Shown here: positions 8,481 to 17,050 of the stretch, piece after piece
Position numbering within the stretch: position 1 is the stretch's first letter
How the letters are laid out: each line of letters opens with the position of its first letter
From: Bacteroidia bacterium
Lineage (GTDB): Bacteria; Bacteroidota; Bacteroidia; Cytophagales; Cyclobacteriaceae
Length of the DNA stretch: 64,000 nucleotides
Assembly (NCBI GenBank): GCA_030425425.1
Contig: JAUIAO010000004.1
Coordinates: forward strand, 124,001 to 188,000
Direction of reading: 5' to 3'
Notes under the pieces: generated by a model
Told to the model about the DNA's origin: nothing
The model's database searches: none
What the model saw: the letters and a program-made list of their open reading frames with translations, nothing else
Position numbers and translations under genes: made by a program

Positions 8481-9662
8481 CTAAGCATAGCGGCAAAGCG
8501 TCAATCTCGCTTTATTTTTTTCATCCCTGTATCCAATCAAAAACCAATCTCCACCATCTTTGAGTTTGAATTTCTTCTTCAATTCTTCCGGTTTCATAGG
8601 ATAATTCTTGGTGATTACATTGGCCTTACCATCAGATAGTAGCTGAGAAATATCTTTTTTAGAGCAATCAGGATTTACTACTTCAAACACTCGGCCAGGA
8701 AAGTTTTTAATCAATTTATCTGAAGTATAAAGATGTGTATTGACTGCTAATTTTTTGAGTTTGTACTTCCGCGCAATTGTTTTAAAAGCACCAGCTTTTA
8801 GAATTGAAGCGTTCGGATCGTAGAGGTAATTGCCGATAGTGCTAAACTCCACAGTCTCGTCCTTCTCCTCATCTAGCAGAAAGCTCAACTTAGGCTGATC
8901 TGTCTCCAGATTGGCACAGGTAATTTCTGGTTCCTTTGATTTATCGAATTCCAAAAGAAATAAGACTTCCTTTACTTCATTTTTTACTGAAACGACATGC
9001 ACTTCTGTGACATATTTCAATTGCTGAATTCCTAATGAAATATCAATCATTGGGGCCGCTTTCACTAAAACTGACTCAGCTTTTTGCTCGAATAGAGGAA
9101 GTAGTTCGATGAGATTTGGAGAACAGTTTTGGAAATGAAATACCTGCTTTTTGTTTTCATCTCGTCTGGCCGGATCTATAAAAAAATGTGCTTTGGTTTC
9201 TAATTCGGCCAATACTTCTTCAGCGTTCCAATTGATGGTTTCGATGTTTTTTCCAAGCTGTTTAGCATTGAACTCAAATACGTCACAAAGCCAATCATAC
9301 TGCTCCACATAGGTGGTTTGATTGAAATTTTCCGAAAGAGCTAAAGTGTCGATTCCCATTCCTCCTGTTAAGTCAATCAGGTGATTACCAGAAAGAAATT
9401 GTTTTTTATATGCAGCTGTGCTTCGAGAGGAACATTGCTCCAAAGATAGCGGTGGCGGCATGATCAAATTTTGATTTGCAAACCATTCTGGAAGCTTTGA
9501 TTTAGCCTTTCGTCGGCTAATGATTTGATCTACAATGTGCGAGATGTGTTCTTTGAACTGAGCTGGAGGATTGAGAAGGATCTGGCTGGTGTCTGCAAAT
9601 AGGTTATCAACGATAAATTGATTCGTTTGCTTTTCCTGAAGTAATAGAAGCAGATCATTCAT
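8481..9662 (-). CDS. Class I methyltransferase with THUMP-like C-terminal domain
   Basis: 393 residues. An N-terminal helical segment leads into a Rossmann core with DLTGGMGIDT (residues ~98-107) and FIDPARRDENKK (the DPxR-type motif IV region). The C-terminal ~100 residues resemble the THUMP-like domain of this Bacteroidota family and contain VITKNYPMKPEELKKKFKLKDGG. RNA methylation is inferred from the THUMP-like part. It is a single gene, convergent with the upstream methyltransferase. Confidence 0.78.
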   Translation of the reverse strand: MNDLLLLLQEKQTNQFIVDNLFADTSQILLNPPAQFKEHISHIVDQIISRRKAKSKLPEWFANQNLIMPPPLSLEQCSSRSTAAYKKQFLSGNHLIDLTGGMGIDTLALSENFNQTTYVEQYDWLCDVFEFNAKQLGKNIETINWNAEEVLAELETKAHFFIDPARRDENKKQVFHFQNCSPNLIELLPLFEQKAESVLVKAAPMIDISLGIQQLKYVTEVHVVSVKNEVKEVLFLLEFDKSKEPEITCANLETDQPKLSFLLDEEKDETVEFSTIGNYLYDPNASILKAGAFKTIARKYKLKKLAVNTHLYTSDKLIKNFPGRVFEVVNPDCSKKDISQLLSDGKANVITKNYPMKPEELKKKFKLKDGGDWFLIGYRDEKNKARLTLCRYA

Positions 9663-9762
9663 TGGGTAAAATTACAGGATACACAGAGTATAGATAATAT
9701 TCTTTTTGAGACTATCAGCATATTATTTTATGTGAAACAATGTCGATCATATTAACAATAAT

Positions 9763-9819
9763 ATTTACAATTATGAAACAAATAAATTTATACATTCGTA
9801 TATGATTTACAATTATGAA
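9763..9819 (+). promoter_or_regulatory. Direct-repeat and palindrome operator candidate for the PadR gene
   Basis: The 15-mer ATTTACAATTATGAA occurs at 9763-9777 and again at 9805-9819, 42 bp apart (about four helical turns). Between them lies TATACATTCGTATA, an inverted repeat with 5-bp arms. The block ends 6 bp before the PadR start codon, so it probably holds the promoter and an autoregulatory PadR site. Confidence 0.45.
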
Positions 9820-9825
9820 TGAAAT

Positions 9826-10164
9826 ATGAACAATGAAGTGTATCAACTAGGAGAGCTGGAAGAACTGATCCTGATGATTGTGGCAATATTGCAAGATCAG
9901 GCTTATGGAGTGCGAGTAATGGATGAGATTGAGAGTCAGACCGGACGAAAAGTAAACATTAGTGGAGTGCACACAACTCTGGATCGATTGGAGAAAAAGA
10001 ATCTCTTAAGCTCTGAAATGGGAGGAGCCAATGCAGAAAGAGGCGGCCGGAGAAAGCGCATATTCTCGATAACCGCCCAAGGTGGAAAAGCGCTTCAATT
10101 TGTTCATGATACTCGTAATCAGCTATATAACCAGATTCCCAAAGCCATATTTAGTTTCGGATGA
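9826..10164 (+). CDS. PadR-family transcriptional regulator
   Basis: 112 residues with the PadR winged-helix layout: LGELEELILMIVAILQDQAYGVRVMDEIE, then the recognition region VHTTLDRLEKKNLL and the wing RGGRRKRIFSITAQG. PadR proteins are usually small-ligand-responsive repressors of adjacent transporter genes. Its stop overlaps the permease start by 4 bp, so it is expected to control that gene. Confidence 0.9.
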   Translation: MNNEVYQLGELEELILMIVAILQDQAYGVRVMDEIESQTGRKVNISGVHTTLDRLEKKNLLSSEMGGANAERGGRRKRIFSITAQGGKALQFVHDTRNQLYNQIPKAIFSFG

Positions 10165-12770
10165 GTGATCATAAAAGTATTCCGAAATGGGCACTTTCAT
10201 TCCTTCGATTCTATTGTAAAAATGATTTGTTGGAGCAAATAGAGGGCGACCTTTTTGAGCTCTATGATAGAGAGCCTGATCCTAAAAAAGCGAGAAGGAT
10301 TTTTACGTGGAATGTCATCCGGTTTTGCAGATGGAGATATATCAAAGGACTTGAAGATTTTAAACTTTACAGATTGGCCATGATCAAGAATTATTTAAAG
10401 ATTGCCTTCAGAACATTAATTCGTCAAAAGTCATATGCCGGTATCAACATCGTTGGATTAGCCATTGGGCTTGCCTCTTGTTTGTTGATTACCATGTATA
10501 TCGTAAACGAGTATAGTTATGATCGGTCGATCAAAAATGTGGATCGTATCTATCGTGTGGCTAATGGTGTAAGTGGAAGGTGGACTCCTATGCCGCTGGC
10601 TAGTACGCTGACCAATGAATATCCACAAATAGAAGCTAGCACACGAATCAGAGGATTATATGAGAGCCTGATCAAATATGGAGATAAAAAGCTGGTTCAA
10701 AAAGGTGGGGCTTGGGCGGATAGTTCGGTATTTCAAGTTTTCGAAGCTGAATTTCTGGAAGGTAGCCCCGCACATGCTCTTAGCGCTCCTGATTACATTG
10801 TTTTGACTCAATCGCTTGCAAAGAAACTCTTCCCAGATCAGTCTGCTATGAATGAGCGAATAGAAGTGGACGGAGTGAATTTTCAAGTTTCTGCCATTGT
10901 CAAAGATCCTGTGAAACCAACTCACTTTCCTTACACATTCATAGGAGCTTCATTGTTGGACGAAAGTTATGGTTACAATTGGACAGGAAATAACTTCTGG
11001 ACCTATGCCAAGGTGCGATCTGGTGTTACCAAAGATGAAATAGATCATTATCTAAGAGCAGTTTACGAAAAGTATGTTGGGCCGGCTGTTATAGCTTATA
11101 CCGGACATGATTCCTTCGAAGAGCTAAGTGCTGAGTATCCTGACAGAAAATTTGCTTTCACAGCGATTCCCATAGAGAAGATCCATTTACATTATTCTCA
11201 TATGTCCATGGATCAACCGGGGAGTTACAGAAATGTGGTGATTTTTACCATTATAGCCCTTTTCATACTATTGATTGCTTGTATCAATTATGTAAATATG
11301 GCAACTGCCAGATCCTCTTTACGTTCCAAAGAAGTGGGTATTCGGAAGGCCATGGGTTCTGTAAAGAGCATTTTAATCTGGCAGTTTTTAGTAGAGTCAT
11401 TGGTAATCACCTTCCTGGCCGTGTTGATTGCCGTAGTAATTGCAGCAACATCTATTAGTTTTTTCAACCAGTTGACCGGTAGAGCATTCTCAATTGCCGA
11501 CCTATTTTCAATGCCCAGTATTCTGGCAGTTTTTGGATTATTATTAACAGTAGGCCTTCTGGCTGGGACTTATCCGGCCTATGTGATTTCATCCTTTTCT
11601 CCTGTGCGTGCTCTCAGGGGACAACTCGGCAAGCCTGGGAAAAGCAGCCTTCGAAGTGGTCTTATGGCTTTTCAGTTTGCCATTTCGATCTTTTTAGTAG
11701 CTGTGACACTTATCATCTTTCGACAGGTGAAATATATGCAGCAGCAAGATTTGGGCATCAGTATCGATGAGGTACTGGTTTTGCAGAACGGCATGGAGCT
11801 GGGAGACAATTATGATGTGTTTCGCAATCAGCTGAAGCAGCTACCAGAAGTGACAGAAGTAGGAAAAGCCAGCCAACTACCTTTTCATGGATTGCCGGAT
11901 TATACCTATCGATATGGGGACAAGCAGTCAATTTCTCCATACAACACCTTTATGTCTCCAGAAATGTTTGATGTCCTGGGTTTGGAATTGGAGTCTGGAA
12001 GGTTGTTTCAAAACAACCGAGCGATGGATACCGCATCTGTTGTGATCAACGAAGCGATGGCAAAGTCATTAGGTTTTGATGATCCAATTGGTCAAAAGGT
12101 AAGTAGAGGAGATGGTTTGGATTTTACCATCATTGGAGTAATCAAAGATTTTAATTTCACTTCGCTGAGAAGAAATATTGAGCCTTTGATCATTCGCTAT
12201 GGAGCCCCAACAATGGAAATAGGTGCGTATCATCAGTCTTTTATCGCTATACGTTTAAATACTTCTGATATTCAAAGTTCTATGGATCGTATCGATAAAT
12301 ATTGGAGCAAACATGTGGCAGATTATCCACTGGACGCTACGTTTTTAAGCGACTCTTTTCAGCGCCATTTTGATTCAGAATTAAAATTTGGCAAGGTCTT
12401 TACCACTTTTTCTGTACTAGCCATTTTTATTGCGTTTTTGGGACTATTCTCTCTCACCACTTTTGTTTTGCAGAGAAAGCATAAGGAGATAGCGGTGAGA
12501 AAAGTGCTAGGTTCTACAGTTTCGTCTATACTTCGTATGATACTGAAGGAATTTGCTGTTCTGGTTTTAATAGGCGGTGTTATAGGAGGATCAGCAGCCT
12601 TTTATTGGTTAAATGATTGGCTGAATGATTACAGTTATAGAATAGCTGTCAGCTGGTATTTATTGATCATTCCGATTTTACTAATTATGATTTTGACGAT
12701 GATCGTTGTGGTTTTAAAGTCTTACAAGGTAGCAGTGAGCAATCCGGCACTTGCATTGAAAGAGGAATAG
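10161..12770 (+). CDS. FtsX/MacB-type ABC permease with cytoplasmic prefix domain
   Basis: 869 residues. Residues ~1-75 form a soluble permease prefix (IPKWALSFLRFYCKNDLLEQIEGDLFELYDR). Two FtsX repeats follow, each with a MacB periplasmic core: the first starts near ARTLIRQKSYAGINIVGLAIG, with helices around residues 360-490, and the second lies in the last ~130 residues. RSKEVGIRKAMGSVKS and HKEIAVRKVLGSTVSS are the paired cytoplasmic loop motifs. The family exports antimicrobials or lipids with a separate ATPase; no ATPase gene is adjacent. It overlaps a PadR gene, a very common Bacteroidota pairing. Confidence 0.88.
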   Translation: MSDHKSIPKWALSFLRFYCKNDLLEQIEGDLFELYDREPDPKKARRIFTWNVIRFCRWRYIKGLEDFKLYRLAMIKNYLKIAFRTLIRQKSYAGINIVGLAIGLASCLLITMYIVNEYSYDRSIKNVDRIYRVANGVSGRWTPMPLASTLTNEYPQIEASTRIRGLYESLIKYGDKKLVQKGGAWADSSVFQVFEAEFLEGSPAHALSAPDYIVLTQSLAKKLFPDQSAMNERIEVDGVNFQVSAIVKDPVKPTHFPYTFIGASLLDESYGYNWTGNNFWTYAKVRSGVTKDEIDHYLRAVYEKYVGPAVIAYTGHDSFEELSAEYPDRKFAFTAIPIEKIHLHYSHMSMDQPGSYRNVVIFTIIALFILLIACINYVNMATARSSLRSKEVGIRKAMGSVKSILIWQFLVESLVITFLAVLIAVVIAATSISFFNQLTGRAFSIADLFSMPSILAVFGLLLTVGLLAGTYPAYVISSFSPVRALRGQLGKPGKSSLRSGLMAFQFAISIFLVAVTLIIFRQVKYMQQQDLGISIDEVLVLQNGMELGDNYDVFRNQLKQLPEVTEVGKASQLPFHGLPDYTYRYGDKQSISPYNTFMSPEMFDVLGLELESGRLFQNNRAMDTASVVINEAMAKSLGFDDPIGQKVSRGDGLDFTIIGVIKDFNFTSLRRNIEPLIIRYGAPTMEIGAYHQSFIAIRLNTSDIQSSMDRIDKYWSKHVADYPLDATFLSDSFQRHFDSELKFGKVFTTFSVLAIFIAFLGLFSLTTFVLQRKHKEIAVRKVLGSTVSSILRMILKEFAVLVLIGGVIGGSAAFYWLNDWLNDYSYRIAVSWYLLIIPILLIMILTMIVVVLKSYKVAVSNPALALKEE

Positions 12771-12831
12771 CAGTTTTTTTAAGATTTCGACTGCCCTCCG
12801 AGCTTTTTCTTATGTTTTCGTTTATCCCTAA

Positions 12832-13113
12832 ACTTTAGAGAACACCCGTGAAAATATTTTCCTGGATCACATCAAGCCTTCTTATGGCGATCTTCAGCTG
12901 GGAATTTTACTTCAGCGAATGGGTGAAGCTGAAGAAGCGAAAGTTTACTTCCAGAGCACATTTGATTACTTATTTGCAAAAGCAAAGTTTCAAAAAGAAC
13001 GAGGGAAATCACTAGATAGAAACGATCAAATGATTCTTCAGGAGTCGGCTCGGTTGCTAAATGATCCAGATGTTATGGAGAAGATGAGGAGATTGATACA
13101 GGGTAGGAGTTGA
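12832..13113 (+). pseudogene. Remnant of a TPR-type protein, 5' end missing
   Basis: The frame is open for 94 codons after a stop at 12829-12831 but has no ATG until 12919. The peptide (FLDHIKPSYGDLQLGILLQRMGEAEEAKVYFQ as two adjoining pieces, then a charged helical tail ending IQGRS) looks like the C-terminal end of a TPR protein. The coding character upstream of the only ATG suggests a truncated gene rather than a real 64-residue ORF. It marks the edge of the accessory zone after the permease. Confidence 0.45.
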
Positions 13114-13298
13114 ATTGAATAATTTCTAATGGTTTAAACCTTAATCACGTTAATTGCAGAAATAGAATTATGAGATTATATTGAGGATGTAAATGTTTTT
13201 GGAAGGACAAATTCAATAAGTTTATCACTCTTTTGGGTTTTGGTTTCTGAGAATGCATACTAAAATGAAATTGATGATCAATAATGTCTTTCTGCTAA

Positions 13299-13841
13299 AT
13301 GGAAGAATACAGTTTAAATCAGACTTTAGATAATCTAAAAGGGCCTACTTTAGAGCAGATTGTATTCCACAATCAATGGGCGGCTGTTGCTTTTGACAGA
13401 TTTCATTTGAACTCTCAATCTTCTATAAAGTTTATCTTAGATGGTGTTGAGAAACTTGTGAATCTTAAATGGGATTCAAAATTTTCAAAATCGGCAATGA
13501 AGGAAGATGTTGATATGGCTAATCATGGAGGTGTTGCAATGGCATGGTTTGTAATGTCTGTTATTTTAGATTACTCATATGTTGAACAAACTGAAATAGG
13601 AGATGGGGTTGATTATCGTTTCAGAAAGACAGAACCATCAGACGATGAATTAAACTTTCTGGATGACTACCATTATGTTGAAATTTCAGGGGTATTACAA
13701 GAGAAATCAACGAATACTCTTGAGCGAAGAGTAAAAGATAAACACAGACAGATAAAAAGGGGTGCAAAAAGAGATTTGTCTTCTTCAGTAATTGTTACTC
13801 TTTTTGAAGAACCAAAAACAATAAAGGAAATTCACAATTGA
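13299..13841 (+). CDS. Uncharacterised protein, first gene of a two-gene operon; possible nuclease-like fold
   Basis: 180 residues, no signal peptide. The N-terminal half is helical (FHNQWAAVAFDRFHL at ~24-37, NHGGVAMAWFVMSVIL at 75-90). The C-terminal half has GVDYRF (103-108), HYVEISG (125-131), RVKDKHRQ (144-151) and strand SVIVTLFEEP (163-172). A strand-D, strand-E, Lys-rich-helix order recalls PD-(D/E)xK nuclease folds, but the expected E-x-K reads E-I-S, so nuclease activity is only a guess. It overlaps the next gene by 4 bp (TTGA). The pair is visibly AT-rich relative to its neighbours and lies in an accessory zone next to a TA module. Confidence 0.7.
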   Translation: MEEYSLNQTLDNLKGPTLEQIVFHNQWAAVAFDRFHLNSQSSIKFILDGVEKLVNLKWDSKFSKSAMKEDVDMANHGGVAMAWFVMSVILDYSYVEQTEIGDGVDYRFRKTEPSDDELNFLDDYHYVEISGVLQEKSTNTLERRVKDKHRQIKRGAKRDLSSSVIVTLFEEPKTIKEIHN

Positions 13842-15166
13842 AACCAAAAGTTGTTCATAATGAAGCTATGGAATTTTCCTTCAAAGCTAAAAAGGCGTTT
13901 GAAGAGGGAAAGAATATGGACGCTTTAGAATATTATTACAAAGCCGCAGAATTGGAGAGTCAGGTGGCTGAGTTTTACTTCGATAAACCAGATTTGGAAC
14001 CAACTAGAAGTGTAGTAATAAGAAGTGCTGCATTTTTGAATTTAAAGGCGGGTCGAATAGAAATAGCAAAAAAATTTATATTCTTTGGTTTATTACACTG
14101 TTCCGATGAAATAATAAAGAGTCAGCTAAATAATGCATTAGAACTTGCAGTTTCTTTGAAATACAAATCTTCAGAAAACGCATCCAAAGAACTTACCTAT
14201 TTGACTGTACTTAGACAAAGAAGTGTTCATTATTCACTTGAACCATCAATTCCTGAATTTGGTGATTCAGTAAGTCTAGAAATGATTAAGGAATTTGCAG
14301 AATCCTATTTAAAATCACTTAAGGCTTTTGCACTTTCAAAGTACCGCAGACTTGGTGACTATACCAAAGACACAGAAGAGTATGTGAAAAATGAAATCTC
14401 CAAAATTATAAACCCTGTTGTTACTAATAGTGCATACGGTAGTTTCAAGTTCTCTGTGGCAAATGATTATTTGGCCCGATCGAATGAGTCGAAGGAAATT
14501 TTAAATTTAAAGGCAAATATTGTTTCATCCTATCATAGGGAAATTTTTGTTAACCCTTTAGAAGATGAGGATATAGAGGAAATCAAAGAAGAGTATTCTG
14601 AATCAGAGGTGAATGAAATTTTTAAACCGTTAACTAAAATTAAATCTAATAAAGCACCTTATAAAATTGGTTATTACGATAATGAAAATTTTAATAAGAT
14701 GTATAGTGCAAGGATTGTAAATCGACAAAGAAGAAAGTTAATAACCATTCAAAGAGCTACTCAAGAAGATATTGGACAACTTGAAAGCCTAATTGTTCAT
14801 AAAAGAAGTTCAGAATTTGGTAAAACAAAATCAAAAACGCTTATCAAGAAAGAGTTGAAATCTTATGAATTTGATATTGATACAAATGAGATAAGTAGCT
14901 CAGATAATGGTTCAATAATTTTATCCGAGTACATTGTTATTAATGTTCATTTTGATTCGGAAAATGGGTTTAAATTTTACTTTGATGACTTGGATATTGA
15001 ATATTTTGATGTAGAGTTTGAAAGAGGTTTGAAAGACTTTAATAATATGTTTTATCATAAAATCATAGAGTTGGGAAGAAAAGAATTTAAGTCTGAAGCG
15101 GAAGAGATAAATTGGTCTTATATAAAAACACTAATAGGAAATGTTGACAAATTGATCAACCAATAA
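13838..15166 (+). CDS. Uncharacterised protein, second gene of the operon; helical N-terminus
   Basis: 442 residues from a TTG start in a TTGA junction with the upstream gene. Residues ~8-100 form helical pairs like TPR or MIT units (AKKAFEEGKNMDALEYYYKAAELE; EPTRSVVIRSAAFLNLKAG at 54-72). The middle (~125-270) is a charged helical region, and the C-terminal ~150 residues are strand-rich and acidic without a motif I recognise. No membrane segment or signal. AT-rich like its partner. A rho-independent-type hairpin at 15289-15311 ends the unit. Function unknown; tight coupling implies that the two proteins work together. Confidence 0.7.
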   Translation: MKPKVVHNEAMEFSFKAKKAFEEGKNMDALEYYYKAAELESQVAEFYFDKPDLEPTRSVVIRSAAFLNLKAGRIEIAKKFIFFGLLHCSDEIIKSQLNNALELAVSLKYKSSENASKELTYLTVLRQRSVHYSLEPSIPEFGDSVSLEMIKEFAESYLKSLKAFALSKYRRLGDYTKDTEEYVKNEISKIINPVVTNSAYGSFKFSVANDYLARSNESKEILNLKANIVSSYHREIFVNPLEDEDIEEIKEEYSESEVNEIFKPLTKIKSNKAPYKIGYYDNENFNKMYSARIVNRQRRKLITIQRATQEDIGQLESLIVHKRSSEFGKTKSKTLIKKELKSYEFDIDTNEISSSDNGSIILSEYIVINVHFDSENGFKFYFDDLDIEYFDVEFERGLKDFNNMFYHKIIELGRKEFKSEAEEINWSYIKTLIGNVDKLINQ

Positions 15167-15288
15167 TGTTCTCTTTAATATACTAAAACCTATTTTTTTG
15201 TGAATTCATCATTCCTGTTTTAGGAAGTAAGCGACTAGTCTGTAGTTGATAAATACCGGAATTTCTATTCTATAGTCACTCTGACTGA

Positions 15289-15311
15289 AAAGAGGAGTCT
15301 TTCGCCTCTTT
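15289..15311 (+). terminator. Terminator-like hairpin after the two-gene operon
   Basis: AAAGAGG (15289-15295) pairs with CCTCTTT (15305-15311) around a 9-nt loop. The stem ends in TTT and AACTTT follows. It lies about 120 bp after the stop of the second gene. Confidence 0.5.
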
Positions 15312-15339
15312 AACTTTACTACATTCCGAATGATTAAAC

Positions 15340-15445
15340 GATCAAAAGGTGAACTGTGAGACCGAAATGGCCATGTGCGTAGGCAGGCTCACAGCACCGC
15401 GAGGGGGATGAGTGAGTTGGGTTGTGCGGCTGGAAGTGAGGCCAC
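15340..15445. other. GC-rich structured patch of unknown nature
   Basis: Part of the 336-bp gene-free stretch 15167-15502. It is clearly richer in G and C than the flanks. CTGTGAG (15354-15360) and CTCACAG (15388-15394) form a perfect 7-bp stem, and a second G-rich part follows. No ORF, tRNA or IS end is recognisable. It may be a structured RNA or the scar of a lost element. The rest of the stretch holds the operon terminator and the asd-copy terminator. Confidence 0.35.
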
Positions 15446-15448
15446 AAA

Positions 15449-15480
15449 TAAAAACGGCTCACCAAATTGGCAAGCCGTCA
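15449..15480 (-). terminator. Intrinsic terminator after the partial asd copy
   Basis: On the minus strand ACGGCT...AGCCGT is followed by TTTTTAT: a 6-bp GC-rich stem (15454-15459 with 15473-15478) and a U-tract. It differs from the terminator after the complete asd. Confidence 0.7.
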
Positions 15481-15502
15481 TCATTATTATAACTATCGGA
15501 TT

Positions 15503-16132
15503 CTAATAAACCAGATTGTTTTCCTTCAAAAGTTCAGCAATCTGAACCGTGTTAGTAGCAGCGCCTTTTCTCAAGTTGTCAGACACGATCCATAGGTTCA
15601 ACGTGTTTGGCTGAGACTCATCTCGTCTGATTCTACCCACGAAAGTGTCGTCCTTTTTGTGAGCATTCATCGGCATAGGATAGATGTTGTTTTTCGGATC
15701 ATCTTCCAGCACCAAGCCCGGGCTATTCGCCAAAATGTCTTTTACTTCCTGCACGTCAAAATCTTTTTCGAACTCAATGTTCACAGACTCTGAGTGACCG
15801 CCCATCGTAGGGATACGCACGCAGGTAGCAGTCACCGCCACACTATCATCACCGAGGATTTTCTTGGTTTCGTTCACCATTTTCATCTCCTCTTTGGTGT
15901 AGTCATTGTCCAGGAACACATCGATATGAGGGAGCACGTTCATGTCGATTTTGTATGGATATGCCATCTCACCATCGATACCAGCCCGCTCATTCATTAT
16001 CTGACCAACCGCCTTTTTGCCCGATCCGGTTACTGACTGATAAGTGGAAACAACCACTCGTTTGATCGTATATTTTTTGTGCAATGGAGCCAATGCCAGC
16101 ACCATCTGGATAGTGGAGCAGTTCGGGTTGGC
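15503..16132 (-). pseudogene. Partial duplicate of asd (3' two thirds)
   Basis: This stretch aligns without gaps to residues 122-330 of the intact asd at 17051-18043; similarity stops abruptly at 16132/17680. The encoded protein differs at about 10 of 200 positions (for example KKAVGQIM against KKAVDQMM, and the last ten residues), and base differences cluster at the 3' end. The frame is still open and the catalytic Cys codon is kept, but there is no start codon or NADP-binding N-terminus, so it cannot make a working enzyme. It lies on the far side of the PIN/DUF6364 module from asd, like an attachment-site duplication. Confidence 0.9.
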
Positions 16133-16187
16133 CGTTTTTATAGTTAAAAAAGCAATGGGTTGAGTCTTACAGTTTTCAATGCAAATT

Positions 16188-16607
16188 TTACCCTTCGCTC
16201 ATATGCTTTGCCAGGTATTCTGAAGGGGTCATTACTGCTAATTCACTTGCTTTATAATCTTTGGTGTTTCGGGTAATGATGATTTCATGACCCGCATTTG
16301 TGGCGCAAAAATTTTGGACGGCATCCTCGAAATCGTTGAAAATAGAGTTTGAAGCACTAGAAATTTCCGTCTGACCTACATTCTCAATCGCAACAAGTTG
16401 CAACAGTTTTTTTACTTGACTTCTAGCCTTTGATTGGTTTTCTATTTTCCCGATGATATAATTAATACTGGTGATAGTAATAGGAGAGGCACATAGCTGG
16501 ACATTGGATGCTCTGGAAATAGTGATGACTTGTGCAATATCATCAGCAAAAGGTGCGCGATCCATTAATAAATCTAGCAGTACATCTGAATCCAGGTACA
16601 ATTTCAT
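16188..16607 (-). CDS. PIN-domain toxin (VapC-like RNase)
   Basis: 139 residues. PIN acidic residues are visible: Asp in LYLDSDVLLD at the N-terminus, the DFEDAVQ motif near residue 92, and ITRNTKDYK near 110-118. PIN toxins cleave RNA, often tRNA or rRNA, using Mg2+ held by these acids. It lies 84 bp downstream of a DUF6364 antitoxin gene, the usual order for this module type. The whole module sits between intact asd and a partial asd copy. No truncation is seen. Confidence 0.87.
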   Translation of the reverse strand: MKLYLDSDVLLDLLMDRAPFADDIAQVITISRASNVQLCASPITITSINYIIGKIENQSKARSQVKKLLQLVAIENVGQTEISSASNSIFNDFEDAVQNFCATNAGHEIIITRNTKDYKASELAVMTPSEYLAKHMSEG

Positions 16608-16691
16608 TTGTTAAATTTTGAGTAAAGGATTGGTTTCTACAATATCTAAACATACTTGAGAAAGTCCAGATTTGCTCAGGTCATGCTTGTT

Positions 16692-16949
16692 TCATTTTAG
16701 ATACTTTTCGAGCAAGGCATCTTTCAGCAAATCATCATATGAAGTGAAATCAGTAGGTAATTTAACTGAACCTCTGAGTTCGTTTACCAAATCGTCAGTA
16801 TCAGTAATTTTGTCATTTTTCTTTTTGCCAGATAGGGATTTCAAATACTCCTCAACAACCCGTGATAAACTTTTGCCTTGTTTCTTTGCATAGTCCTTAG
16901 CTTCTGCTATTACAGTTTCATTTACAGATAAAGTCAATTTTGTATTCAT
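16692..16949 (-). CDS. DUF6364-type antitoxin (ribbon-helix-helix)
   Basis: 85 residues. The N-terminus KLTLSVNETVIAEAKDYAKKQGKSLSRVVEEYLKSL has the ribbon-helix-helix pattern of a strand then two helices, and the Lys/Asp-rich C-terminus would wrap the PIN toxin. Such antitoxins bind their own promoter as dimers; two TACGTA hexamers overlap and precede the start codon (16949-16968). It is transcribed before the toxin on the minus strand. Confidence 0.85.
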   Translation of the reverse strand: MNTKLTLSVNETVIAEAKDYAKKQGKSLSRVVEEYLKSLSGKKKNDKITDTDDLVNELRGSVKLPTDFTSYDDLLKDALLEKYLK

Positions 16950-16968
16950 ACGTATAAATATTTACGTA
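16949..16968 (-). promoter_or_regulatory. Candidate operator of the PIN/DUF6364 module
   Basis: Two palindromic TACGTA hexamers (16949-16954 and 16963-16968) are spaced 14 bp centre to centre, immediately at the antitoxin start. Ribbon-helix-helix antitoxins typically bind such paired short sites. Motif inference only. Confidence 0.45.
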
Positions 16969-16993
16969 AAACTAAATATCAATTTGCAGAAAC

Positions 16994-17026
16994 AAAAAAG
17001 CGACCAACAGTTTCCCGCAGGTCGTT
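16994..17026 (-). terminator. Intrinsic terminator after asd
   Basis: On the minus strand ACGACC...GGTCGCT followed by TTTTTG, with the stem between 17001-17005 and 17020-17024. It closes asd about 25 bp after the stop codon. Confidence 0.7.
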
Positions 17027-17050
17027 TCATAAATTATTTATATCAACCGA

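Noticed and set aside
15503-16105. Second functional aspartate-semialdehyde dehydrogenase
   Set aside because: It lacks the NADP-binding N-terminus and any upstream start; it is a partial copy only.
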